64,000 nucleotides of DNA. Origin: Brevibacterium sp. S111. Its GTDB lineage: Bacteria; Actinomycetota; Actinomycetes; Actinomycetales; Brevibacteriaceae. Positions within the stretch are counted from its first letter, which is position 1. Each line of letters opens with the position of its first letter. A model generated the notes under the pieces. That model did not search any database. It was not told the DNA's origin and worked only from the letters and a program-made list of their open reading frames with translations. Position numbers and translations under genes: made by a program. Of the stretch, positions 8,586-17,211 are shown one piece after another. Location: the NCBI RefSeq assembly GCF_004745075.1, contig NZ_RHFH01000009.1, positions 142,061-206,060 on the forward strand, read 5' to 3'.

Positions 8586-10550
8586 ATGCGTCTGTTCTCC
8601 AACGCCGTTGTGCGCACCTTTGCGCCCGCCGCTCGCCCCGACAGTGCCGATCCCCACCCGGACGATGCCGCTCGCCCGGACGAATCCACTCACCCCGCGA
8701 CCGCCGGCCACCCGGATAATGCCGCCCACTCCGACGATACCCGCCCATCCGTCGCACCCGATGCGATCCTCGTCGACGGTGAGACCATCGTCGCCGTCGG
8801 CACCCGGGCCGAACTCCTCGACATCGCCGCCGCGGAATCGTCGACGACGGCGGCGCTCGCCTCGGCGGGCGGGGTCGGAGCGACCACGGTCATCCCCGGC
8901 CTCGAAATCGACGAGATCGACTGCGGCGGGCAGGTCATCCTCCCGGGATTCGTCGACGGGCACATGCACTCGATCATGTACGCCGATTCTCTGACCGACC
9001 TCGATCTGTCCCAGACGAAATCCCTCGCCGAGGCGGTCACCGCCATCCGCGAACGAGCAGATTCCCTCCCCGTGGGCACTTGGGTTGTCGGCTCCGGCTG
9101 GGACCTCAACAAATGGGACGACCCGTCCTGCCCGGACCGGACGCTGCTCGACGCCGAGGTGCCCGACCATCCCGTGGCGATGTGGTCCCTCGACCTGCAC
9201 ACCCTGTGGGCCAACGCCCACGCCCTCGAGATCGCCGGCATCGACGCGTCGACCGAAGATCCCTCAGGCGGCAGCTTCGTCCGCGACGATGACGGGCAGC
9301 TCACCGGCCTCGTGCGCGAAGACGCCACCGACCTCGTCGCCCGCTTCATCCCCGAACTCAGCCGTGAGGAGCAGGTCGAACGCCTCGCCGTCACGCAGAA
9401 GCTGTTCCTGTCCCAGGGACTGACCGGCATCCACGACTTCGACGGCATCGCCTCGACGCTGGGATGGAACGACCTGCGCGAAGCCGACCGGCAGGACATG
9501 CGGGTCACGCTCTTCCTGCGCGGACCCGAAGTGCCGTGGGCGATCGAAACCGGCTGGCACACCGGCGACGGAGACGACTGGCTGCAGAGAGGCGGGCTCA
9601 AACTCTTCTCCGACGGCGCGCTCGGCTCCCACACCTCGCACATGTCCTCACCGTTTCCCGAAACCGACGGTGAGGCGGAGAACTTCGGCATCGCACAGAT
9701 GACCGAGGACGAACTCTTCGACCAGGCCCGCATCGCCACCGAGGCGGGCATCTCCGTGGCCATCCACGCCATCGGCGACCAAGCCAACCACCACGTGCTC
9801 GAAGTCTTCGAACGTCTGCGCGAGATCACCGCGGCCGCCGAGGAACGCTTCGACCGGCCGTTCCGCCACCGTGTCGAACACGCCCAGTTCATCCAGCCGG
9901 GCGACGTCGCCCGCTTCGCCGAACTCGGAGTGCTCGCGTCCATGCAGCCCCGGCACTGCATCTCCGACCTGCACCTGCTCCACCTCATCGACGAATCCGC
10001 GCAGCTGGCCGCTTATGCTTGGCCGGATCTGCTCGCTGCGGGTGCCCAAGTGATCTTCGGCTCCGATGGGCCCGTTGAACCTGCCAACCCGTTCGCCGCG
10101 ATCTACGCGGCGATGACCAGGGCGAACATCTCAGGGGACGCATCGACGAGCTTTCAGCCCGCGCGTCGGCTCAGCGCCGCCGAGGCCATCCGTCTGCACA
10201 CGCAGGGGCCGGCTTTCGCCGCCGGTTTGGAATCGCGGCGCGGCTATCTGGCACCGGGCATGGACGCGGACTTCATCGTCGTCGACACGGATCCGTGCGC
10301 GGCCGACGGGCTCAACGCCGACTCCTGCCGGGCCGACGGGTTCAACGCCGACTCCTGTGCGGCCGAAGGGGTGAGCGCCGAGGCGGCTGTGCAGGGAACA
10401 TCGACACGACCGGATCGGGCGGAGGTCGACGGAACCGACGGGCTCCTCGGCTACGATTCCGAAGAAGCGCTGTTCGCCCACGCCGAGGCGATCCGCGACA
10501 CCCGTGTCGCGCTCACCGTCGTCGGCGGCGAGATCAAATACGAAGCCTGA
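8586..10550 (+). CDS. YtcJ-type metal-dependent amidohydrolase (amidohydrolase 3 family)
   Basis: This 654-residue cytoplasmic hydrolase carries the metal-dependent amidohydrolase core: GFVDGHMHS near residue 120 (HxH), ISVAIHAIGDQAN near 395, a VEHAQF block and FGSDGPVEP near 495. Such proteins cleave N-formyl or related amide bonds; the substrate is unknown. Two low-complexity inserts interrupt the fold: a Pro/Asp/His-rich run near residues 17-56, and three 10-residue repeats near 571-600 (DNA 10296-10385). The start lacks a ribosome-binding site but TAGACT ends 7 bases before the ATG, so the mRNA may be leaderless. Confidence 0.85.
   Translation: MRLFSNAVVRTFAPAARPDSADPHPDDAARPDESTHPATAGHPDNAAHSDDTRPSVAPDAILVDGETIVAVGTRAELLDIAAAESSTTAALASAGGVGATTVIPGLEIDEIDCGGQVILPGFVDGHMHSIMYADSLTDLDLSQTKSLAEAVTAIRERADSLPVGTWVVGSGWDLNKWDDPSCPDRTLLDAEVPDHPVAMWSLDLHTLWANAHALEIAGIDASTEDPSGGSFVRDDDGQLTGLVREDATDLVARFIPELSREEQVERLAVTQKLFLSQGLTGIHDFDGIASTLGWNDLREADRQDMRVTLFLRGPEVPWAIETGWHTGDGDDWLQRGGLKLFSDGALGSHTSHMSSPFPETDGEAENFGIAQMTEDELFDQARIATEAGISVAIHAIGDQANHHVLEVFERLREITAAAEERFDRPFRHRVEHAQFIQPGDVARFAELGVLASMQPRHCISDLHLLHLIDESAQLAAYAWPDLLAAGAQVIFGSDGPVEPANPFAAIYAAMTRANISGDASTSFQPARRLSAAEAIRLHTQGPAFAAGLESRRGYLAPGMDADFIVVDTDPCAADGLNADSCRADGFNADSCAAEGVSAEAAVQGTSTRPDRAEVDGTDGLLGYDSEEALFAHAEAIRDTRVALTVVGGEIKYEA
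10296..10385 (+). repeat. Three in-frame 30-bp tandem repeats in the amidohydrolase gene
   Basis: Units at 10296-10325, 10326-10355 and 10356-10385 are about 90% identical for the first two and weaker for the third. They encode the decapeptide family AADGLNADSC. The insert lies between the barrel and the C-terminal beta sandwich, where length variation is tolerated. Confidence 0.85.
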
Positions 10551-10655
10551 CCGCTGGCCCGGCCGCCCACGCCGAAACCGGCCCCGCCCGGCCGGGCCAC
10601 TGATTCGGCCAGGCCGAAACCGGCCCCGGCCGCTGACCGTGAAGGATCCCCGCTC

Positions 10656-11969
10656 ATGCCTCGTTCGTTTCTGGCTCAGGCTCGCAAGGTCGATGAGGCC
10701 ACCCCGGATACCCGCAGCCGCGAAGTCGACTTCCTCCGCGCGGCCGCGATCACCGTCGTCGTCCTCGGGCATTGGACGATCATCGCCGTCAGCGTCGGCG
10801 GCGGCATCAACCCGCATGGTCTGCTCGATCAAGCCCGTTGGACGCACCCGCTGACCTGGGTGTTCCAGGTGATGCCGATCTTCTTCCTCGTCGGCGGCTA
10901 CTCCAACGCTCTGTCGTGGCGCTCGGCGAGGCGGCGGAACATCGGGTATGCCGAGTGGCTGCGAGCTCGCCTGCGCCGCCTCGGCCTGCCGCTCATCCCG
11001 CTGCTGCTCGTGTGGTTGGTCACCTGCGTCATCGCCGTGGCCGCAGGGGCCGAGCCCGCGGCCGTGCAGCTGGCCTCCCAGATGGCGTTGGTGCCGACCT
11101 GGTTCCTCGCCGCGTACCTGCTCGTCGTCATCGTCGCCCCACCCTGCCTGATCCTGTGGGAGAAATGGGGATGGTGGTCGATCATCGTCGGCATCGGCCT
11201 CGCCGGAGTCATCGATGTCATCAGCATCGCCACCGAGAGCACACTCGCCGGCTACCCGAACTACCTGCTCGTGTGGGCGAGTTTCCACCAGTTCGGCTAC
11301 GCCTGGCTCGATGACCGCCTGACCAGCCTCAAACGCTGCGCGGCGCTCTTCGCCATCGGCGCGATCGGCCTCGGGCTCCTCGTCGGATTCGGCCCCTACC
11401 CGGTGTCGATGATCACGGCAGGCACCGATGCCATCTCGAATTCCTCGCCGACCCGCGTGACCATGGCCTTCCTCGGCATGGCCCAGGCCGGCATCGTCCT
11501 CATGCTGAGGCGCCCACTGGCGGCACTGCTGCGCAGCCCCGGTCTGTGGTTCGTCACCGTTATGGTCAATCAGCGCATCATGACCTGGTTCCTCTGGCAC
11601 CTGACCGCGCTCACGGCACTGGCCAATGTGCTCATCGGCCTCGACGCCGACGCTGTGCTGCCCGAACCGCTGACCGGGATCTGGTGGCTGACCCGGCCGC
11701 TGTGGGCCATCGCGCTGCTGGCGATCACCGGAGTGCTCGTGGCGATCTTCGGTCGCTTCGAATCACCGCAGCCCGACGACCGTCCCGCACCCCCGACATG
11801 GATGCCGATCGCCGCTTCGGCCGCGATCTGCGCGGGCCTGGCGATCATGGCCGATACCGGGATGGTCGACGGGCACGGTGTGACCTGGATCTGGCCGCTG
11901 CTGCCGATCGTCGGCATGCTCGCCTTCGGCGTCGTCCGCCTGCCCGGCCGGCGGACCGCCGAGGACTGA
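10656..11969 (+). CDS. Acyltransferase-3 family membrane protein
   Basis: This 437-residue protein has about ten transmembrane segments. The N-terminal block, REVDFLRAAAITVVVLGHW, holds the Arg-Asp...Arg and catalytic-type His of the acyltransferase-3 (OafA/NodX) family, which moves acyl groups onto envelope sugars or lipids. FFLVGGYSN and FHQFGYAW further support it. The start has AAGGAT eight bases upstream. The 105-bp gap before it holds two copies of GCCGAAACCGGCCCCG. It ends at a hairpin shared with the convergent SDR gene. The acceptor cannot be named. Confidence 0.8.
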   Translation: MPRSFLAQARKVDEATPDTRSREVDFLRAAAITVVVLGHWTIIAVSVGGGINPHGLLDQARWTHPLTWVFQVMPIFFLVGGYSNALSWRSARRRNIGYAEWLRARLRRLGLPLIPLLLVWLVTCVIAVAAGAEPAAVQLASQMALVPTWFLAAYLLVVIVAPPCLILWEKWGWWSIIVGIGLAGVIDVISIATESTLAGYPNYLLVWASFHQFGYAWLDDRLTSLKRCAALFAIGAIGLGLLVGFGPYPVSMITAGTDAISNSSPTRVTMAFLGMAQAGIVLMLRRPLAALLRSPGLWFVTVMVNQRIMTWFLWHLTALTALANVLIGLDADAVLPEPLTGIWWLTRPLWAIALLAITGVLVAIFGRFESPQPDDRPAPPTWMPIAASAAICAGLAIMADTGMVDGHGVTWIWPLLPIVGMLAFGVVRLPGRRTAED

Positions 11970-11985
11970 GCACAACGAGACTGAT

Positions 11986-12025
11986 TTCGCCGAGGCGGGA
12001 CCGAACGTCGCCCCGCCTCGGCGAA
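11986..12025. terminator. Bidirectional terminator built from the GCCGAGGCGG word
   Basis: TTCGCCGAGGCGGG (11986-11999) and CCCGCCTCGGCGAA (12012-12025) form a perfect 14-bp stem with a 12-nt loop. It lies between two convergent genes. Each arm holds one copy of the overrepresented decamer in opposite orientation. Confidence 0.75.
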
Positions 12026-12027
12026 TC

Positions 12028-12840
12028 TCAGATGTGGCGGCCGCCGGAGATCTCGGTGACCGTGCCCGTGAGGTAGCTGGACAGGCCCGAGGCCAGGAAC
12101 AGCACCACCGAGGCGACCTCCTCGGGTTCACCGGCACGCCCCAGCGGAATGTCGGCGAGCTTCGAATCGATGGCGTGCTGGGGCATGGCCGCGGTCATCG
12201 CGGTGTTGATGAAGCCGGGCTGGATCGCGTTGATGCGGATGTTCTTGAACGCGACCTCCTTCGACACGGCCTTCGTCATGCCGACGATTCCGGCCTTCGC
12301 CGCCGAATAGTTCGACTGTCCGGGGTTGCCGACCTTGCCGCTGATCGAGGACACGTTGATGATCGACCCGCCTCGGTCCTGTTCGCGCATGAGCGCCGTG
12401 GCGACTTTGAGGCCGTTCCAGGTGCCGCGCAAGTGGACGGAGATGACGTCGTCGAACTGTGCCTCGGTCATCTTCCGGATCGTCGAGTCGCGGGTGATGC
12501 CGGCGTTGTTGACCCAGATGTCGACGCCGCCGAAGATGCTGGTGGCCGCCTCGGCGAGTTTCTCGACGGCATCGAGGTCGGACACATTGCACACGACCCC
12601 GGCCGCGGAGCCCTCACCGCCGAGTTCGGTCACGGCCGCCTGCAGGTTCTCTTCATTCATATCGCCGAGGACGACCTTCGCGCCCGAGTCGACGAGGCTG
12701 CGGGCCATCGCCAGGCCGAGCCCCTGCCCGCCGCCGGTGACGACGGCGACCTTCCCGGTCAGCAGGCCGGGAACGGCGGTGACCCCGCCGGTTTCGGTGA
12801 CGGTGATGCCGGTGCTCGCTGCGGTGGTGGATTCGGTCAT
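12028..12840 (-). CDS. SDR-family oxidoreductase (FabG/3-hydroxyacyl-CoA dehydrogenase-like)
   Basis: This 270-residue classical short-chain dehydrogenase has the cofactor motif TGGGQGLG near residue 35, DIWVNNAG near 105, the catalytic Ser in NVSSISGK and the YSAAKAG Tyr/Lys pair near 180. An acidic residue after the second beta strand (GDMNEE) favours NAD over NADP. A 25-residue Thr-rich N-terminal extension is unusual. It is the third gene of a leftward operon with acyl-CoA dehydrogenase and CoA-transferase, 30 bases after the former, with AAAGGA before its ATG. A 3-hydroxyacyl-CoA dehydrogenase role is likely. Confidence 0.85.
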   Translation of the reverse strand: MTESTTAASTGITVTETGGVTAVPGLLTGKVAVVTGGGQGLGLAMARSLVDSGAKVVLGDMNEENLQAAVTELGGEGSAAGVVCNVSDLDAVEKLAEAATSIFGGVDIWVNNAGITRDSTIRKMTEAQFDDVISVHLRGTWNGLKVATALMREQDRGGSIINVSSISGKVGNPGQSNYSAAKAGIVGMTKAVSKEVAFKNIRINAIQPGFINTAMTAAMPQHAIDSKLADIPLGRAGEPEEVASVVLFLASGLSSYLTGTVTEISGGRHI

Positions 12841-12870
12841 GGTGATTCCTTTCGTCAGAGACGGGCTCGA

Positions 12871-14034
12871 TCAGAGGTTGAACTGGGGCTTGTGCGCGCC
12901 GCTCAGCAGCTGCCGGGCGACGACGACGCGCTGGACTTCGGAGGTGCCTTCGTAGATGCGGAACAGCCGGGCGTGGCGGTAGAAGCGTTCGACCGCGGAC
13001 TCGCGCATGTAGCCCATTCCGCCCTGGATCTGCACGCCCGTGTCGGCGATGCGGGCGAGTGCTTCGGAAGCGAAGAGCTTCGCCGAGGAGGGGCCGAGCT
13101 TGCGATCGGTGCCTTCGTCCCAGCGCTGTGCGGCCGAGAGCACGAGTGACTTCGCTGCGGCGGTGTCGGTGTAGATATCGGCGAGCATCGCCTGGACGAG
13201 CTGGAAGCGAGCGATGGGCTCCCCGCCCTGTTTCGCCTCGGCGGCGAAGCGGACGGATTCGTCGAGGATGCGGATGGACTGGCCCACGCAGATCGCGGCG
13301 ATGTGCAGCCGGCCCTTGTTCAGTGAGGCCATGGCCGCGTAGAAGCCCTTCTCCTCTTCCCCGCCGATGAGGTTGGCAGCGGGCACGCGGACATCGTCGA
13401 AGAAGATCTCCGAGGTCCAGGCGCCTGCCTGACCCATCTTGTGGTCGTGCGGGCCGACGGTCACGCCCTCTGCCGTGGTGGGAACGAGGAAGACGGAGAT
13501 GCCCTTCGACCCGGTGGCGTTCGGGTCGGTGCGGGCGAAGACCATGAGCACGTCGGAGGCCTCGGCGTTGGTGATGAAGCGCTTGGAGCCGTTGATGATG
13601 TAGTCGTCGCCGTCGCGCACGGCCTTCGTCCGCAGGCCCGAAGGATCGGAACCGGCCTCGGATTCGGTCAGCGCGAAGGACGCGACGACCTCGCCGGAGG
13701 CCAGGCGGGGCAGCCATGCGGACTTCTGTGCGTCGGTGCCGTAGTTGACGAGCACCTGCCCGGCGATGCCGTTGTTCGTGCCGAACAGCGACCGGAACGA
13801 CGGCGTCGTGTAGCCGAGTTCCATGGCCAGGAGGGCATCCTGTTCGGCGTTGAGTCCGAGGCCTCCGTACTCCTCGGGCAGAGCCCAGCCGAAGAGGCCC
13901 ATCTCGGCGGATTCTCTGATGATCGCCTCGGGGAACGCGTCCTCGTCCTCGACCTGCGTCTCGAGCGGGACGACCTTCTCGCGGACGAATTCGCGGACTG
14001 CGGCGAGGATGTCATCGAGTTCTGTGGTGTCCAT
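12871..14034 (-). CDS. Acyl-CoA dehydrogenase
   Basis: At 387 residues this is a typical FAD-dependent acyl-CoA dehydrogenase. The substrate/FAD signatures FALTESEAGSDPSG and GGMGYMRESAVERFYRH are present, and the catalytic-base Glu is probably in RIYEGTSEVQR near the C-terminus. It oxidises an acyl-CoA to the 2-enoyl-CoA with electrons going to ETF. The ATG at 14034 has CGAAGGAG upstream. It lies between the CoA-transferase (75 bases upstream) and the SDR, so the three make an acid activation and beta-oxidation module; the acid is not known. Confidence 0.9.
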   Translation of the reverse strand: MDTTELDDILAAVREFVREKVVPLETQVEDEDAFPEAIIRESAEMGLFGWALPEEYGGLGLNAEQDALLAMELGYTTPSFRSLFGTNNGIAGQVLVNYGTDAQKSAWLPRLASGEVVASFALTESEAGSDPSGLRTKAVRDGDDYIINGSKRFITNAEASDVLMVFARTDPNATGSKGISVFLVPTTAEGVTVGPHDHKMGQAGAWTSEIFFDDVRVPAANLIGGEEEKGFYAAMASLNKGRLHIAAICVGQSIRILDESVRFAAEAKQGGEPIARFQLVQAMLADIYTDTAAAKSLVLSAAQRWDEGTDRKLGPSSAKLFASEALARIADTGVQIQGGMGYMRESAVERFYRHARLFRIYEGTSEVQRVVVARQLLSGAHKPQFNL

Positions 14035-14109
14035 GAGTGTGTCTCCTTCGAACGGTGGTCGCTGCGGTGCGGGTGTGTGGAGCTGCTGGTGTGCCGGGCG
14101 GGGTGCCGT

Positions 14110-15336
14110 CTAGAGGGTGTCGAGCCAGTAGCGGATGCGGTCGGAATCGGCACCGAGTTCGGGTGGGGCGAGATCGTAGGAGACCTCGGACTTCGACAGG
14201 GTGATCGGATTGCGCACCGTCGGGATGATGCGCTCGCCGCTGCCGGTCTCCACGACAGGTTCGAGACCGAGACTCTTCGCATGTTCGACGCCTTCGGCGA
14301 TCGTATTGATCGGGGCGCAGGGCAGGCCCGCGGCCGAGAGCTTGTCGAACCATTCCTGTGCGGTGTGGGCTTGGAGGGCCTCGAGCAGTTCGGGTTCGAG
14401 GGCATCCCGGTTCGCGTTGCGGTTCTTTGCGGTGGCGAACCGCGCATCGTCGCACCAATCGGGTCGTCCGACCACCTCGGCGAGGATGGCGAACTGGCCG
14501 TCATTGGCCGCGGCGATGATGAGCTCACCGGACTTCGCGGCCATCGGCTGATACGGGTACAGGCTCGGGTGGGCGTTGCCCATCCGGGTCGGAGTGACAC
14601 CCGCGGCGGCATAGGCGCCGGACTGGTTGACCAGGCCGGACATGGCCGAGGACATGAGGTTGGTCTCGACGAGCTGGCCCTCGCCGGTCAGCGTCTTGTG
14701 TGCGACGGCCGCGAGGACGCCGATCGTGGTGTGCAGCCCGGTGATGACGTCGAAGACAGCGACTCCGGCGCGGTAGGGCGATCCTTCGGGGTTGCCGGTC
14801 ACCGACATGAAACCCGACAGTGCCTGCATGAGCAGATCGTAGCCGGGAAGCGGATTCTGCGGGCCGAACCCCGTGACCGAGGCGAAGATGACGTCCGGAT
14901 TGGACTCCGTGACGCTGTCGTAGTCGAGTGCGAACTTCTTCAGACCGCCCGGTTTGAAATTCTCGACGATGATGTCGGCACGGGCCGCCAGCTTCTGAGC
15001 GACCTGGAGATCTTCGGCGTCGGCGAAGTCGAGGACGATGTCGTACTTATTGCGGTTGACCGACAGGTAATAGGTGGCATCGTCGTCGCGCACCGGCGGC
15101 GCCCAATGTCGGGTGTCATCGCCCTTGGGCCCTTCCACCTTGATGACTGTCGCCCCGAGGTCGGCGAGCATCATCGTCGAGTAGGGGCCGGCGAGGACGC
15201 GGGAGAAATCGACGACGAGTTGCCCCGACAGCGGCCCGGACCCGGCGCGGGGGAGGAACTCCTCGAGGCGGTCGTGGGCAGAGCCGTGGGCAGGGGAGCG
15301 GCGGTGATCGTCTGCGGTGGTGGTCGACTGCTCCAT
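14110..15336 (-). CDS. Family III CoA-transferase (CaiB/BaiF/Frc type)
   Basis: A 408-residue cytoplasmic enzyme that moves CoA between carboxylates. Seen: VVDFSRVLAGPYSTMMLADLGA near residue 28-50, KVEGPKGDDTRHW, NRNKYDIVLD and the FKPGG block; the Asp that forms the aspartyl-CoA intermediate in this family falls in the GYDLLMQALSG region. I start at ATG 15336; GGGAAG lies about 10 bases upstream and the sequence further up is not family-like. It leads the operon with acyl-CoA dehydrogenase and SDR. A 28-bp palindrome and a TATGAT -10 lie upstream, suggesting local regulation. Confidence 0.88.
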   Translation of the reverse strand: MEQSTTTADDHRRSPAHGSAHDRLEEFLPRAGSGPLSGQLVVDFSRVLAGPYSTMMLADLGATVIKVEGPKGDDTRHWAPPVRDDDATYYLSVNRNKYDIVLDFADAEDLQVAQKLAARADIIVENFKPGGLKKFALDYDSVTESNPDVIFASVTGFGPQNPLPGYDLLMQALSGFMSVTGNPEGSPYRAGVAVFDVITGLHTTIGVLAAVAHKTLTGEGQLVETNLMSSAMSGLVNQSGAYAAAGVTPTRMGNAHPSLYPYQPMAAKSGELIIAAANDGQFAILAEVVGRPDWCDDARFATAKNRNANRDALEPELLEALQAHTAQEWFDKLSAAGLPCAPINTIAEGVEHAKSLGLEPVVETGSGERIIPTVRNPITLSKSEVSYDLAPPELGADSDRIRYWLDTL

Positions 15337-15502
15337 CGGCGAATGTCTTCCCGTCTGTCGTGGTCTGGCGGAACCGGCCGCGACCGGCGTTCGGGCGGTG
15401 CCGGGTTGCAGCCGGCCGCGTTCGGTGTCCGGGCGACCCCGGGCGGTGCCGGGGCCGCACTGATATGTGGCACTGCGACGTCTGTGGCGTGTGTTCGGCC
15501 TC

Positions 15503-15508
15503 ATCATA
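15503..15508 (-). promoter_or_regulatory. -10 element of the CoA-transferase operon
   Basis: On the minus strand this reads TATGAT. The 28-bp palindrome at 15518-15545 lies immediately upstream, over the -35 area, so a bound protein there would affect this promoter. Confidence 0.5.
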
Positions 15509-15517
15509 TAACGAAAA

Positions 15518-15545
15518 CAGCAATAATGTACATGCATTACTGCTG
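15518..15545. promoter_or_regulatory. 28-bp palindromic operator candidate
   Basis: The arms CAGCAATAATG (15518-15528) and CATTACTGCTG (15535-15545) match at 10 of 11 positions around a 6-base centre. It is AT-rich in a GC-rich setting and lies between two divergent genes, next to a TATGAT on the minus strand. The size fits a TetR, GntR or MarR-type dimer. No regulator gene is adjacent. Confidence 0.6.
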
Positions 15546-15781
15546 ATTAGAGTATTGACGGTGTGCTGGTCAGGAGTCGCTCGGGAGTCTGAGTGGGCTC
15601 CGGCAAGAGTCCGTCTGGTCAGGGGATCCGGCAGACCTGGGAGCCCGGCAGCCCAGGGAGCCCGGCGGGGCCCCGGCAAGCCCAGGGAATGGACCGATTC
15701 CGACCGCCTCGGGCGCGGTCGACCGCGAATCAGGGCGGCCAGCTCCAGGGAGAATTCGCAGGTGATTCGTATGATGAATGT

Positions 15782-16525
15782 GTGGACGAACAACCGAGCC
15801 TGACCGAACAGCGAGTTCTGCTGGTGCCTGGGACGCTGATGTCGGCGAAGTCATACGACGCGGTGAGGGCCCATGCCGATCTTCGCGCCGACGGGCTCGA
15901 CGCCGACGGCGTCGAGTGGATGCTCGACGTTCCCCACTGCGACATCCCTCGTGCAGCAGACTGTGTGGCAGAGAGGATCCGGAGCGGCACAGGGCCGGCG
16001 ATCCTCGTCGGCCATTCGACCGGCGGCACCATCGCCGCGGTCACGGCACTCAACCACCCTGAGCTGGTCTCCGGGCTGGTCCTCATCAACTCGGGTCCGA
16101 ATATGATCGGTCACGGCGCTGTGGACCAGATCCTTCAGACACTGCGCGAGAGCCCGACCGACGAGGTGTGGGAGCGCTTCGCGCTCAAGAACGTGGCGCC
16201 GGGAGCGCCTCGGCGCTGGATCGACGACATGATCGAGTTCAGCAGGCGCGCCGGAGCCGCCACGGCGGCCTCGATCCTGCGCAGTCAGGCGCAATTGGAC
16301 CTGCTCGCCAGTGGTCAGTCGAGCGATCTGGTGGTCGAGGTGCTGCACGGCAGGCTCGATGAGAAGCGGACTCCGGCCGACGCCGAGGAGTGGGAGCACG
16401 TCTTCCCGAAGGCTGCGGTCACAGTGATCGACGACTGCGGGCATTCTCCGCACTTGGAGGCGCCGAGCCAGGTGGTCGCGGCCGTTCGCCGTGTCGTCGG
16501 GACTCTGCAGCGGACCGGCGTCTGA
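15782..16525 (+). CDS. Alpha/beta-fold hydrolase
   Basis: This 247-residue hydrolase begins at a GTG at 15782; the upstream frame is repetitive and not protein-like, and the start is uncertain because no clear ribosome-binding site is present. The nucleophile elbow VGHSTGG (Ser near residue 78) and the C-terminal catalytic His in DDCGHSPHLEAP are clear, with VLHGRLDEKRTP supplying the probable acid. It resembles small esterases or enol-lactone hydrolases. It is divergent from the CoA-transferase operon and may act on a related ester or thioester, which is inference. Confidence 0.8.
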   Translation: MDEQPSLTEQRVLLVPGTLMSAKSYDAVRAHADLRADGLDADGVEWMLDVPHCDIPRAADCVAERIRSGTGPAILVGHSTGGTIAAVTALNHPELVSGLVLINSGPNMIGHGAVDQILQTLRESPTDEVWERFALKNVAPGAPRRWIDDMIEFSRRAGAATAASILRSQAQLDLLASGQSSDLVVEVLHGRLDEKRTPADAEEWEHVFPKAAVTVIDDCGHSPHLEAPSQVVAAVRRVVGTLQRTGV

Positions 16526-16547
16526 GCCGCGGGCGCCGGTGTGGGGT

Positions 16548-17039
16548 TCAGCTGCGTCTGTGACGATCCAGGGTCGAGGAGAGCAGCTGCTTCATCCCCT
16601 CGGCGTACCGTGCGGCCATCATCCGCTGCGCCGCGACCGAAAGCGGGGAGAAAGCTCGGAGCAGCGGATGCCCGGGAGCGGAATCCGAGGTGATGGTCAC
16701 GCCGAGGCGGCCTTCCTGCCCGATGGCGACGAGGAAGGCTTGCTCGCCCGATTCCAGATGTCCGGGCAGAGTTCGGTAGACGAAGCCGGCCCGAGTCCCC
16801 TCGTCGACGACCTCGACGACGATGCACGACCCCACCGGGAGCACGCGATCACGCCCCCGCCACCGCAGTGGCGCCGAAGGCCATATCGGGTTGAGCCACA
16901 GCTCGACGATCTGTCCGGGATGGACGCGACGCGAAGGGCGAGCGATGACGCCCGCGGATTCCTGGAGAGTCCAGGTGAGGATCGCCTCGCGTGCCAGGGG
17001 GGAACAAGTCGGCGTCGCCGAGGCCGAGGTGATGCTCAA
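16548..17039 (-). CDS. DUF1990 (UPF0548) family protein
   Basis: This 163-residue protein starts at a TTG (17039) with GGAG upstream. The blocks ILTWTLQESAGVIA and FVYRTLPGHLESGEQAFLV are characteristic of DUF1990, a small actinobacterial and plant family with a lipocalin/START-like predicted fold. No enzyme activity is established for it. It converges on the alpha/beta hydrolase gene with only 22 bases between stops and is divergent from the SDR at 17212. Confidence 0.75.
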   Translation of the reverse strand: MSITSASATPTCSPLAREAILTWTLQESAGVIARPSRRVHPGQIVELWLNPIWPSAPLRWRGRDRVLPVGSCIVVEVVDEGTRAGFVYRTLPGHLESGEQAFLVAIGQEGRLGVTITSDSAPGHPLLRAFSPLSVAAQRMMAARYAEGMKQLLSSTLDRHRRS

Positions 17040-17152
17040 GATGGTTCACTCCACCATTGTCCCCGCAGTCGGCGCCGGGCGCGTCCGAGCATGCGCCAGG
17101 TTCTCCTTGTCTTCGGTCGCAGACCTGCATACGATGAGACCAGGTCACTGAA

Positions 17153-17162
17153 CGAACGCTCG
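17153..17162. promoter_or_regulatory. CGANCGNTCG-type operator candidate before the first SDR
   Basis: CGAACGCTCG is an 8/10 palindrome 49 bases before the SDR start. The same pattern forms the core of a longer palindrome before the acyl-CoA ligase at 19185. Both may bind the TetR-family regulator encoded between them. Confidence 0.35.
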
Positions 17163-17211
17163 CTTCACTGCGAGGGCCGCTCGTCGTCTACAGGAACATT
17201 GGAGTTCATCT

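Noticed and set aside
13441..15546. 701-codon plus-strand frame over the dehydrogenase and CoA-transferase genes
   Set aside because: Both minus-strand genes are clear enzymes; the plus frame shows no domain and only compositional openness.
15593..15781. 63-residue upstream extension of the alpha/beta hydrolase
   Set aside because: The frame stays open but the encoded stretch is Gly/Pro/Ser repetitive DNA (GGAGCCCGGC twice) and unlike any hydrolase N-terminus.
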